DNA of 64,000 nt, from contig NZ_PVTT01000001.1 in NCBI RefSeq assembly GCF_003003095.1, positions 1,302,001 to 1,366,000 of the forward strand. Direction: 5' to 3'. This DNA is from Hasllibacter halocynthiae. GTDB taxonomy: Bacteria; Pseudomonadota; Alphaproteobacteria; Rhodobacterales; Rhodobacteraceae. Below, one piece after another: positions 17,743-25,964 of the stretch. The first letter of the stretch is position 1; the number at the start of each line of letters is the position of its first letter. A program made the position numbers and the translations under genes. The notes under the pieces are model-generated. The model was given only the letters and a program-made list of their open reading frames with translations. It searched no databases and was not told the origin of the DNA.

Positions 17743-18686
17743 GCGAAGACGTCCTCCGGCATCAGATCGCCCGGATCGGGGACGGCGCCGTCCTGCGCGG
17801 CGGTGAAGGCGGCGTCCACCTCGGCGACGAGTTTTGCGTCGAGCGCGTCCATGGCGGCGGCATCCATCACGCCTTCCTCGATCAGGAAGGCGCGATAGCG
17901 CGCGACCGGATCGCGATCGCGCCAGGCGGCGATCTCGGCGGCGTCGCGATAGTCCTCCGCGTCGGAGACGAAATGCCCCGCGACGCGGTAGGTGCGCGCC
18001 TCGATGAGCGTCGGGCCGCCCCCCTCGCGCGCGCGCGCGATCGCCTCGTCCATCGCTGCACGGACCTTCAGCACGTCGTTGCCGTCCACCCGCGCGCCCG
18101 GCATCCCGAAGCCGCGCGCGCGCTCGAAGATCGGACCCCCGTTGCCGTCCGGGGCGGGGGTCGAGATCGCGATCTGGTTGTTCTGGCAGACGAAGACGAC
18201 CGGCAGCGCCTTGATCGCCGCCATGTTCATCGCCTCGTGGCAGTCCCCACGGCTCGACGTGCCGTCGCCGAACACCGCCAGCGCGATGTCGCCGTCCCCG
18301 TCCATCACGTGCGAGAGCGCGGCGCCGCAAGCATATCCCAGGGGCGGGCCGAGGGAGCCGCCGTAGAGGCCGATGATCCCGTGCTCCGGCGGGCCGCACA
18401 CGTCGCTGCGGTGGCGGCCGAGATGGTAGGCGTCGGTCTTGCCCAGGCAGCCGGCCATCATCCTGCCGAGGTCGGCGCCCTTCGCGAGGGCGGCCGTGAT
18501 CGCGCCGCGATAGTGGGGGGCGACCGTATCGCCCTCGCGCAGGCCGTAGTAGACCGCCGCCGCGACGGCCTCCTCGCCCTCCAGCCCGTGCCAATGGCCG
18601 TCATGGGCGCCGACGACGCGGTCGAGCGCCCGCGTCAAGCTCATCAAGCGGTACATGCCCTCGAGGACGTCGTTGTCCCGCCTCAC
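17739..18686 (-). CDS. 2-oxoacid dehydrogenase E1 component, alpha subunit
   Basis: A 315-residue alpha subunit carrying the thiamine-diphosphate fold motif: GDGTSSRGDCHEAMNMAAI followed by CQNNQ (GDG to NN spacing as in the family). HGLEGEEAVAAAVYYGL and the RTYRVAGHFVSDAEDYR segment are also typical. With the beta subunit it forms an alpha2beta2 E1. The GTG at 18686 overlaps the stop of the lipoyl-protein gene (GTGA), which decides the start. Confidence 0.9.
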   Translation of the reverse strand: MRRDNDVLEGMYRLMSLTRALDRVVGAHDGHWHGLEGEEAVAAAVYYGLREGDTVAPHYRGAITAALAKGADLGRMMAGCLGKTDAYHLGRHRSDVCGPPEHGIIGLYGGSLGPPLGYACGAALSHVMDGDGDIALAVFGDGTSSRGDCHEAMNMAAIKALPVVFVCQNNQIAISTPAPDGNGGPIFERARGFGMPGARVDGNDVLKVRAAMDEAIARAREGGGPTLIEARTYRVAGHFVSDAEDYRDAAEIAAWRDRDPVARYRAFLIEEGVMDAAAMDALDAKLVAEVDAAFTAAQDGAVPDPGDLMPEDVFA

Positions 18687-18928
18687 GTCGCGGCCTCGTA
18701 GCGGCCGAGGACGGCGCCCGGCGCCACTTCCTCGTCTGGCGCGGCGAGGGCCTCGCGCAACGTGCCGGCGGCCTCCGCCTCGATCTCCATCGCGACCTTG
18801 TCGGTCATCACCTCGGCGATGACGTCGCCCTTCGCGAAGGCGGAGCCGGGGGCGACGACCCATTCGACGAAGGTCGCCTCGGTGACGCCCTCCCCGAGGG
18901 GGGGCAGCGTGATGTCGTGCAGGGTCAT
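18683..18928 (-). CDS. Stand-alone lipoyl-domain protein
   Basis: An 81-residue protein that is a single lipoyl domain and little else. The lipoylation hairpin is EVMTDKVAMEI with Lys44 as the modified residue, flanked by the usual GEGVTEATFVEW and GTLREALAAPDEEVAPGAVLG strands. In most complexes this domain is the N-terminus of E2; here it is a separate gene between E1-alpha and a lipoyl-less E2. It would act as the mobile acyl carrier. Overlaps ATGA-type with the E2 gene upstream. Confidence 0.9.
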   Translation of the reverse strand: MTLHDITLPPLGEGVTEATFVEWVVAPGSAFAKGDVIAEVMTDKVAMEIEAEAAGTLREALAAPDEEVAPGAVLGRYEAAT

Positions 18929-19608
18929 GGCGTCTCCGGGCGCAGCAGGTCCGCCGGATCCGCGAGGCGGCCGGCGAGGGCGTCGAGGAATTCGTTCGCC
19001 GCGGCGCCGTTGAGGGCGCGGTGGTCGAAGGTGAGCGAGACCGGCAAGACTAGACCGGACGCGACGGCGCCGTCGCGGATCACGGGCGCTTCCCGGATCG
19101 CGGTGATGGCCATGATGGCGACCTGCGGGAGCGGGATCAGGGGCGTGGCGTATCGCGGCGTCGGCGAGCGGCCGGCGCTCGAGAGGGTGAAGGTAGCGCC
19201 GCGCATGTCCGCCGGCGCGAGCGCGCCCCGCGCAGCCCGCTCCGCCAGATCGCGCGCCGCCCTGGCGAGCGTGACGGCATCCATCGCGTGCGCGTCCCGG
19301 ATCACCGGGGCGATGAGGCCTCCCTCCGGCAGCGCCATCGCGAGGCCCAGATGAACGGCCCCGGGCATGTCGAGCGCGTCCCCGTCCAGATGCGCGTTGA
19401 GGACGGGATGCGCCGTCAGGGCGCGCGCGGCGGCGACGGCGATCAGGTGCGTGACGGTCGGGCGCGGCCGCTCAAGGGCCGCGAGCGCCGCCTGGAGCGG
19501 CGCGGCGTCGAGATCGGCGAACACGGTACACGCCGCGGCCTCCGCAGCCGAGCGCGCCACCGCCTTCGCGACCTGCCGCTGGACCGGGGACAGCTTGTGC
19601 ACCGGCAT
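18925..19608 (-). CDS. 2-oxoacid dehydrogenase acyltransferase, catalytic domain only (E2)
   Basis: A 227-residue acyltransferase core of E2 type. The C-terminal FDHRALNGAAANEFL carries the catalytic His196 (DHRxxxG), and LSPVQRQVAKAVARS opens the domain. It has no lipoyl domain and no clear peripheral-subunit-binding domain; the adjacent 81-residue lipoyl protein would supply the acyl group. First gene of the operon, reading away from the TRAP transporter. No E3 (dihydrolipoyl dehydrogenase) lies nearby, so E3 would come from elsewhere in the genome. Confidence 0.85.
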   Translation of the reverse strand: MPVHKLSPVQRQVAKAVARSAAEAAACTVFADLDAAPLQAALAALERPRPTVTHLIAVAAARALTAHPVLNAHLDGDALDMPGAVHLGLAMALPEGGLIAPVIRDAHAMDAVTLARAARDLAERAARGALAPADMRGATFTLSSAGRSPTPRYATPLIPLPQVAIMAITAIREAPVIRDGAVASGLVLPVSLTFDHRALNGAAANEFLDALAGRLADPADLLRPETP

Positions 19609-19655
19609 CGCACCCTCCCCGACGACGTTTCCCTGGACAGGATGTAACAGATGAT

Positions 19656-19668
19656 ACACGCTTCGTGT
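19656..19668. promoter_or_regulatory. Palindrome between the E2 and TRAP operons
   Basis: ACACGCTTCGTGT, a perfect 5-3-5 inverted repeat, sits in the 93-bp divergent gap between the E2 gene and dctP, within the only AT-richer stretch there. It is a candidate operator for the MarR regulator encoded at the end of the operon; that link is inferred from position alone. Confidence 0.45.
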
Positions 19669-19701
19669 CAACACGCCGGGACGCGCGTGAGGGAGGACAC
19701 C

Positions 19702-20679
19702 ATGCTCAAGACGACCATAGGCGCTGCCGCATTCGCACTTTCTGCCCTGCCCGTCGCCGCGCAGGATATCACGCTCACCCTGGGTCACGTCGCTCCGCCG
19801 GGTAGCTCCTATCAAGCCGCCGCCGAGCGCTTCGCCGAGGCGCTCGACGAGGCGTCGGGCGGAACGATGGCGGTCGATATCGTGCCCGGCGCGGCCCTCG
19901 GGGGGCTCAACGAGCTCTGGGCGCAGCTGCGGACCGACGCGCTCGATCTGCACCTCATAGACGTGGGCGGCATCATCGCCATGCGCGAGGGCCGGCCCTT
20001 CCTGGTGACCTGGGCGCCGTTCCTCTTCGAGGATCAGGATCATTTCCGGCGCTTCGCCCGTTCGGACCTCTTCGCCGAGATGATGGACGGCGTGGAGGCC
20101 GAGACGGGCGTGAAGTATCTCGGCTATGTCGGCGACCGTCCGCCGCGCATCGTCACCACCGCCGAGACGCCCGTACGCGTCCCGAACGACCTCCGGGGCC
20201 TGACGATCCGCACGCCCCAGCATCCCTTCGTGATCGCCGCCTTCGAGGCCTGGGGCGCGTCCTCTTCGCCCATCGGCGCGGCCGAGCTTCTGATCGCCCT
20301 GCGGACCGGGGTCGTCGACGGGCAGGACAACGGCGTGATCGACTTCGTCGGCTCGGGCTATGCCGAGGCCAACAAGCACCTGACGCCTCTCGACTACATC
20401 CTCTCGGGCCTGGGCCTCTGGATGTCGCCCGCCCGCTGGGAGGGGATGACCGAGGAGCAGAAGGGCTGGCTGACCTCGGCCGCGATCCGCGCCGGCACCG
20501 ACGGCGAGGCGATCCACGAAGCCGAGATGGAGGCCGCGATGGAGGCGCTGGACGGCCTCGGCGTGACCGTCACCGAGCCCGATACCGAGGCCTTCCGCAC
20601 CGCCATCCAGCCCTTCCTCGACGGCGCCGACGGCACGGCCTGGGAGGCGGGGCTCTACGAGCGGATCGGCGGCCTCTGA
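19702..20679 (+). CDS. TRAP transporter solute-binding protein, DctP type
   Basis: A 325-residue periplasmic binding protein. The signal peptide (about 1-19, LPVAAQ) is followed by ITLTLGHVAPPGSSYQ, typical for DctP proteins, and the carboxylate-binding segment GLTIRTPQHPFVIAAFEAWGA, where the Arg normally salt-bridges an organic acid. It delivers substrate to the DctQM permease encoded next. GGGAGGA lies at a good distance before the ATG at 19702. Ligand probably an organic acid, perhaps one feeding the divergent 2-oxoacid dehydrogenase; this is inference. Confidence 0.92.
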   Translation: MLKTTIGAAAFALSALPVAAQDITLTLGHVAPPGSSYQAAAERFAEALDEASGGTMAVDIVPGAALGGLNELWAQLRTDALDLHLIDVGGIIAMREGRPFLVTWAPFLFEDQDHFRRFARSDLFAEMMDGVEAETGVKYLGYVGDRPPRIVTTAETPVRVPNDLRGLTIRTPQHPFVIAAFEAWGASSSPIGAAELLIALRTGVVDGQDNGVIDFVGSGYAEANKHLTPLDYILSGLGLWMSPARWEGMTEEQKGWLTSAAIRAGTDGEAIHEAEMEAAMEALDGLGVTVTEPDTEAFRTAIQPFLDGADGTAWEAGLYERIGGL

Positions 20680-20683
20680 GCCG

Positions 20684-21184
20684 GTGCTCGGCGAACGCGG
20701 CGCGGCGAACGCGGGCTGGCCGGAGGCGGCCCGTAGAGCCCTCGAAGTCGCCTTGCGCGCCGGGGTGCTGGCCGCCCTCGTCGCTCTGATCGCGCTGGAG
20801 GCGGCGCAGGTGCTGCTGCGCTACGGCTTCGGGGCGGGCTTGGCGTGGGGGCGGGACGTCGGCGGGCTCCTCCTGTTCTCGCTCGCCTGGCTCGGATTGC
20901 CGCTCCTATGGCTGAAGCGCGCGCACTTGTCGCTCTCGCTCTGGCGGCTCCCTGCGGGGGTGGAGCGCCTGTGGGACCGGGCAATCGACGCGACCGCCCT
21001 GGCCGCTGGCGCCGCGCTGCTCGTCTTCCTGCTGCAGGCGGCGGCCGCGTTCCGGTTCATCGACATGGCCGCGCTCGGCACCGACGCCTCGATCCGCACA
21101 TGGCCGCTGATCGCCGGAACGTGTCTGTGGAACCTCGCCGCGCTGCTGAACCTGGTCCGCCCGCCGGAGCCGGCCGGGGGATGA
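20684..21184 (+). CDS. TRAP transporter small permease, DctQ type
   Basis: A 166-residue membrane protein with four hydrophobic segments. The second segment region WGRDVGGLLLFSLAWLGLPLLWLKRAHLSLSL matches the DctQ core (E/D-x-x..FS..W..FLG..xxxH). Together with the DctM protein it forms the sodium-coupled TRAP permease. The start is a GTG 4 bp after the dctP stop; the stop forms an ATGA overlap with dctM. Confidence 0.87.
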   Translation: MLGERGAANAGWPEAARRALEVALRAGVLAALVALIALEAAQVLLRYGFGAGLAWGRDVGGLLLFSLAWLGLPLLWLKRAHLSLSLWRLPAGVERLWDRAIDATALAAGAALLVFLLQAAAAFRFIDMAALGTDASIRTWPLIAGTCLWNLAALLNLVRPPEPAGG

Positions 21185-22467
21185 TCGAAGTCGGCGTCAC
21201 GGTGGCGATCATGCTTGCGCTCATGGTGCTGCGGGTCCCCGTCTTCCTCGCCATCGGCGGGGCCGCAGGCGCCTTCGCGCTGCTGTGGGCGCCGATCCTT
21301 CGCGGCGACGTCTTGGCGCAATCCTTTCTGCGCGGGCTCGACAACCAGGCCTTCGCCGCGATCCCCTACTTCTTCGCGGCCGGCGCGATCATGAACGCGG
21401 GCGGGATGTCCGCGCGCCTGCTGAGGCTCGCCCGCGCCCTCGTCGCCCATGTCCGCGGGGGCCTCGCCCATGCGAACGTCACCGCCTCGGTGGTCTTCGC
21501 CGGCATCTCCGGCTCGGCGGTGGCGGATGCCGCCGCGGTGGGCTCGGTGATGATCCCGGCGATGGAGCGCGACGGCTACCCGCCCGCCTACGCAGCCGCG
21601 GTCACCGCTGCCAGCGCCACGATCGGCCTGATGATACCCCCTTCGATCCCGATGGTCATCTTCGCCCTCTTCACCCCCGCGGACGTGACCGACCTCTTCG
21701 TGGCCGGTATCGTGCCGGGGCTCATGATGGGCGCGGTGCTGCTAGCCGCATCGGTCGTCCTGGCGCGGCGTCGGGGCTACGCCTCCCATCCCTGGCTGGG
21801 ATGGGGCCGCGTCTGGGGCGCGCTGAAGGGCAGCATCCTCGCGCTGCTGATGCCCGTCTTCGTGGTCGCGGGCCTCGTGGGGGGCGTCGCGACCGTCAAC
21901 GAGATCGGCGCGCTCGCTGCGATCTACGCGGCGGTCGTCACGCTAGGTGTCTACCGTGACGTGACGGCGCGCCAGCTCCTCGTCGCGCTCGCGGACGCCG
22001 CGGCCGACAGCGCCAAGATACTCATCGTCATCGCCGCCTCCGGCGCCTTCGTCTGGATCGCCGCGCGCGTTGGGCTTGCGCGCGAGATGGCGGCGGTCGT
22101 CTCGGAGGCGCAGCTCTCGCCAGTGGTCCTGCTGACCATCATCGCCGTCACGCTCCTGGTGCTCGGGACGGTGCTGGAGCCGGTCACGCTCCTTATCGTC
22201 GTCGCGCCCGTGATCGCGCCCGTGGCGGTCCTGGCGGGCATCGACGTGGTCCAGCTGGGTGCTGTGTTCGTGCTCGCCTCCGCGATCGGCCTCGTGACCC
22301 CTCCGGTGGGGATCCTGCTCTTCATGACGGCAGCGCAGGCCGGCGTGCCCCTGCTCGCGGTGGTGCGCGAGGTCGCGGTCTTCCTCGCCGCGCTCGTCCT
22401 GCTCCTCGCCGTCGTCGTCGCATGGCCGGGGGCTACGCTCGGCCTCGGTCGGCTGCTGGGCCTCTGA
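21181..22467 (+). CDS. TRAP transporter large permease, DctM type
   Basis: A 428-residue protein with about twelve membrane segments. Family signatures include IPYFFAAGAIMNAGGMSARLL, GSAVADAAAVGSVMIPAM, IGLMIPPSIPMVIFA and the late LVTPPVGILLFM. It is the ion-coupled transport subunit of the DctPQM system. The ATG at 21181 overlaps the dctQ stop. Downstream the sequence changes into transposase debris. Confidence 0.94.
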   Translation: MIEVGVTVAIMLALMVLRVPVFLAIGGAAGAFALLWAPILRGDVLAQSFLRGLDNQAFAAIPYFFAAGAIMNAGGMSARLLRLARALVAHVRGGLAHANVTASVVFAGISGSAVADAAAVGSVMIPAMERDGYPPAYAAAVTAASATIGLMIPPSIPMVIFALFTPADVTDLFVAGIVPGLMMGAVLLAASVVLARRRGYASHPWLGWGRVWGALKGSILALLMPVFVVAGLVGGVATVNEIGALAAIYAAVVTLGVYRDVTARQLLVALADAAADSAKILIVIAASGAFVWIAARVGLAREMAAVVSEAQLSPVVLLTIIAVTLLVLGTVLEPVTLLIVVAPVIAPVAVLAGIDVVQLGAVFVLASAIGLVTPPVGILLFMTAAQAGVPLLAVVREVAVFLAALVLLLAVVVAWPGATLGLGRLLGL

Positions 22468-22655
22468 GCAGAGCTCCGCAGAACGAACCCATCCGCCATC
22501 GCACCGTTAGCTCACATGGATCGGGACTCCGCACCGATCCCAGCTTCGACACTTCCCACGAGAGCCGGGCCCGTTCGGCAGAGGGGCGACGCGTCCTTCT
22601 TCCGAAGATCGATACACGATCCCGGGGCGAACGGCGCGTCGACGCGGTCGGTGCA

Positions 22656-23011
22656 GGGCCTGTTGAAGAAGGCTTTGTCTTCCTCGGCTGGCTGCAGTCT
22701 ACGTGGTTCACTTCCTCCGGGCCGAGGGAGTGCAGATCACGATGGCATGGCAGATCGACGCGATCCTCGACCTCGTCCTCCCCCTTGAAGCGACGGCGCC
22801 GCACCGTGCGAGCGGCGGGCGTCCTTCGATCAATCCAGAGCTTCTGCTGCGAACGTTGCCGGCCGGCTGTCTCTACGGCGTGCGGTCCGAGCGGCAGCGA
22901 TGGTGCGAGGAGGTCGATCTGAACCCGCCGCGTCGGCGGTTCCGTCGCCCCGGCCTCGACGGCTGCGTGCCGGATCATTCCGCATGCACCGAGAACCGGC
23001 ATGGCCGCTTC
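22656..23011 (+). mobile_element. Transposase remnant, IS1182-like
   Basis: GGGCCTGTTGAAGAAGG at 22656 resembles the left end of IS1182-type elements. From about 22742 the frame gives IDAILDL, then at 22817-23011 GRPSINPELLL ... YGVRSERQRWCEEVDL ... GLDGCVPDHSACTENRHGRF, matching the conserved N-terminal region of IS1182-type transposases. The catalytic part and right end are missing. It is dead debris between the TRAP and heme operons. The 188 bp before it and 234 bp after it show no gene. Confidence 0.75.
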
Positions 23012-23245
23012 TCGAGCGAATGGTCAGACCGGGGCCAAGAGCATCAGCGCCGGGGGCGGCCGCATCCTGACCGGGCCGACGACAACGCCAGATGAACCGC
23101 CGAGCAACCGGCGGTGCCGGAAGCCGCGCGACACCCGTGCCGCCAGCCTGATAGCCGGCTAGGTCGCCGGCTTCCTCGACGGACCCTGCATCTTGCGGGA
23201 ACGTCGTCGCAGCGGTTGGTGGAGGGCCAGCTCGGCCGGCCGGCC

Positions 23246-24022
23246 TCAGCCGCACCCGCAGGAATGGGGCAGGACGAAGGGGCCGGGCGGGGTCTCGCCC
23301 GTGCGCACCGCGCAGCCATAGGCCGCCGAGAGGGGCCGGTCGGCGATCACGGTCCCCGGCGGCCCTGCCAGGGCCACCCTGCCCTCCGCCATCAGGACGA
23401 CCTGGTCGGCCATCATCGCGGTCAGGTTCAGGTCGTGCATGACCGCGATAACCCCCCCGCCCGCGGCCGCGTAGTCCCGCGCGATGCCAATCACCTCGAG
23501 CTGGTGAGCGATGTCGAGCGCGGCGACCGGCTCGTCCAGGAGAAGCCAGCGGGCGTGGCCGTCCAGCACGGGGGACCAGACCTGCGCCAGCACGCGTGCG
23601 AAATGCACGCGCTGCGCCTCGCCGCCCGAGAGCTCCTGGAAGAGGCGGGATTCGAAGCCGGACAACCCTACCCGTGCGAGGGCCGCCTCGGCGATCCCGC
23701 CTCGTGCCGCTTCGGTCCCGGCCGCGAGGCCGAGGCGCACGACCTCGATCACCGTGAACGGGAAGGCGAGGCGGGTGGCCTGCGGCAGGACCGCCCGACG
23801 GGACGCCAGCTCCCAGGGGCGCATGCCGGCGATCGCGGCGCCGTCCAGCGTGACCACGCCCAGGCCGTCCAGCTCGCCCGAGAGGCGGCGCAGGAGGGTG
23901 GTCTTGCCCGATCCGTTCGGCCCCACCAAGGCCGTGACCGCGCCCGCGCGGGCCCGCAGGTCGACGCCGCGCAGCGCCTCGGTGCGCCCCAGTCTGGCGC
24001 GCAGGCCCCGTGCCGCGATCAA
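23246..24022 (-). CDS. hmuV: Hemin ABC transporter ATP-binding protein
   Basis: A 258-residue ATPase. Walker A GPNGSGKTT (34-42), Q-loop at LPQATRLAFPFTV, signature LSGGEAQR (131-138) and Walker B WLLLDEP are complete. The C-terminus ends in a Cys-containing PHSCGCG tail, a possible metal or heme contact. Powers heme uptake through HmuU. No ATG fits; a TTG at 24022 overlaps the hmuU stop (TTGA) and precedes the first conserved strand, so that start is preferred. Confidence 0.92.
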   Translation of the reverse strand: MIAARGLRARLGRTEALRGVDLRARAGAVTALVGPNGSGKTTLLRRLSGELDGLGVVTLDGAAIAGMRPWELASRRAVLPQATRLAFPFTVIEVVRLGLAAGTEAARGGIAEAALARVGLSGFESRLFQELSGGEAQRVHFARVLAQVWSPVLDGHARWLLLDEPVAALDIAHQLEVIGIARDYAAAGGGVIAVMHDLNLTAMMADQVVLMAEGRVALAGPPGTVIADRPLSAAYGCAVRTGETPPGPFVLPHSCGCG

Positions 24023-25086
24023 AGGTCGACCACGCCGTGGCTGCGCAGCAGGATCCAGAGGAAGACCGGACCGCCGACGACCGCCGTGACGATGCCGATG
24101 GGAAGCTCCGCCGGCGGGATCACCGAACGGGAGAGGATGTCGGCCCCCACGAGGAAGACCGCCCCCAGAAGCGCCGCGTTCGGCAGGAGCCAGCGGTGCG
24201 AGGGACCGATCATGAGGCGGAGGAGGTGCGGCACCACGATCCCCACGAAGCCGATCCCGCCTGAGACCGCTACGGCGGCCCCGGTGGCGGCAGCGACGGA
24301 CAGGATCGCCGCGTTCTTGATCCGCTGCACGGGCTGGCCGAGATGCATGGCTGCCGCCTCGCCCAGGGCGAGCGCGTCGAGCCCCCGCGCGAGGAGCGGG
24401 GTCGCCGCCAGCGCCAGCAGGATCGCCGGCGCCGCGGCGGCAAGCTTGGCCCAGGACGCGCCAGCGAGCGATCCGAGTCCCCAGAAGGTCAGCTCGCGCA
24501 GTTCGCCGTCGTCGGCGGCGTAGATCATCAGGCCCGAGACGGCCCCTGTCAGCGCGCCGAGCGCGATCCCCGCCAGCAGCATGGTCGCGACGGACGTGCG
24601 GCCGCGGCGGGTCGAGACGCGGTAAAGAAGGATCGTCGACGCCCACCCGCCGAGGAAGGCCGCGACCGGAACGGCGTAGATGCCGGTCCAGCCGATCACC
24701 CAGACGGGCAGTGCGGAACCCACGACGATCGCGGTGACCGCGCCGAGCACCGCGCCGGCGGAGACGCCGACCAGGCCCGGATCGGCGAGCGGGTTGCGGA
24801 AGAGGCCCTGCATCACCGCGCCCGACACGGCAAGTGCCGCACCGACCAAGACCCCCATCAGGAGCCGCGGCAGGCGGATGTCCAAGAGCACGATCCGATC
24901 ACGCTGCGAGCCCTCCTCGCCGCGGAGGATGGCGCCGCCGACGGACCAGAGATCGACCCCCGAAGCGCCGAAGGTCAGCGAGGCCAGCGAGACCACCGCC
25001 AGGACCGCGCCGAGGGCGAGGCAGCACAGGCGGCCCAGGACGGCGCGGTCGTCCAGCCCGCCCGAGGCAGTCGCCGCAAGGCTCAT
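24019..25086 (-). CDS. hmuU: Hemin ABC transporter permease
   Basis: A 355-residue FecCD-family permease with about ten membrane segments. Typical motifs: DIRLPRLLMGVLVGAALAVSGAVMQGLFRNPLADPGLVGVSAGA and the late GGIGFVGIVVPHLLRLMIGPSHRWLLPNAALLGA. It carries heme from HmuT across the inner membrane. The ATG at 25086 overlaps the hmuT stop (ATGA); open frame upstream of it is noise. Confidence 0.94.
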   Translation of the reverse strand: MSLAATASGGLDDRAVLGRLCCLALGAVLAVVSLASLTFGASGVDLWSVGGAILRGEEGSQRDRIVLLDIRLPRLLMGVLVGAALAVSGAVMQGLFRNPLADPGLVGVSAGAVLGAVTAIVVGSALPVWVIGWTGIYAVPVAAFLGGWASTILLYRVSTRRGRTSVATMLLAGIALGALTGAVSGLMIYAADDGELRELTFWGLGSLAGASWAKLAAAAPAILLALAATPLLARGLDALALGEAAAMHLGQPVQRIKNAAILSVAAATGAAVAVSGGIGFVGIVVPHLLRLMIGPSHRWLLPNAALLGAVFLVGADILSRSVIPPAELPIGIVTAVVGGPVFLWILLRSHGVVDL

Positions 25087-25964
25087 CGGCCGCGGACCCT
25101 CCCGATCTCGGCGGCGAGGGTCTCGACCGCCTCCGGGGTGCGCGGCCCGAACCCGAGGAGGAGGAGCCCGTCCATCCGGACGACGGCTTGGGCGTCGGCG
25201 GCGGGCGACGCGATCAGCGCGGGGTGCGCGAAGAGCGTCTCGTCGTCGGCGCCGTGGTCGCCGCCGCGGTCCATCATCAGGATCACGTCGGGCCGTGCCT
25301 CGGCGACGGCCTCGTCCGTGACGGGCTTGTAGCCGTCGAACCCCGAGAGCGCGTTCTCCGCACCCGCCATCTCGATCATCGCCTCGGCGGAGGTGCCCTC
25401 GCCCGCGGCGATCAGACGGCCGCCGGCGGCCGACAGGAGGAACAGGACCCGCTCGTCCCCCTCCGGCAGCCCCTCGGCGACCTCGGCGAGCCGGACGTCG
25501 ACCTCCGCCGCCAGGCGGGCGCCCTCCTCCGGCACGCCGATCGCGTCGGCGACCGCGAGGATCTTCGCGCTCAGCCCCGCGCGGTCGCGCGCGTCGGGAA
25601 CGGCCACATAGGGGATCCCAGCTTCGCGCAGGATCGCCAGCGCCTCGGGCGGGCCGGCGCCCGACTCCGCGACGATGAGGTCGGGGTCCACCGAGAGCAC
25701 GCCTTCGGGCGAGAGCGTCCGCAGATAGCCGACATCCGGCAAGTCCTCGACCTCGGACGGATGGCTCGACGTGGCATCGCGGGCAATCAGGCGGTCGCCT
25801 TCGCCCAAGGCATGCACGATCTCCGTCACCGAGCCCCCCAGGGAGAGGATGCGCTCGGCGCGCGCGCCCTCCGCGAAGGCGACGCCCCGAACCACCAGGG
25901 CGAGCACGAACGCCGTCAGCACGACGTCGATCGGCCTCGGAATGCGGCATGGCATGTGGATCAT
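25083..25964 (-). CDS. hmuT: Hemin periplasmic binding protein
   Basis: A 293-residue periplasmic binding protein of the cobalamin/iron-siderophore class. After an N-terminal signal segment (about 12-32) comes RILSLGGSVTEIVHALGEGDRLIARDATSSHP and PDVGYLRTLSPEGVLSVDPDLIVAESGAGP, typical of HmuT/ChuT. The conserved Tyr of GYLRTLS is the expected axial heme ligand. Works between the outer-membrane receptor and HmuUV. Overlaps both neighbours by ATGA. Confidence 0.92.
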   Translation of the reverse strand: MIHMPCRIPRPIDVVLTAFVLALVVRGVAFAEGARAERILSLGGSVTEIVHALGEGDRLIARDATSSHPSEVEDLPDVGYLRTLSPEGVLSVDPDLIVAESGAGPPEALAILREAGIPYVAVPDARDRAGLSAKILAVADAIGVPEEGARLAAEVDVRLAEVAEGLPEGDERVLFLLSAAGGRLIAAGEGTSAEAMIEMAGAENALSGFDGYKPVTDEAVAEARPDVILMMDRGGDHGADDETLFAHPALIASPAADAQAVVRMDGLLLLGFGPRTPEAVETLAAEIGRVRGR

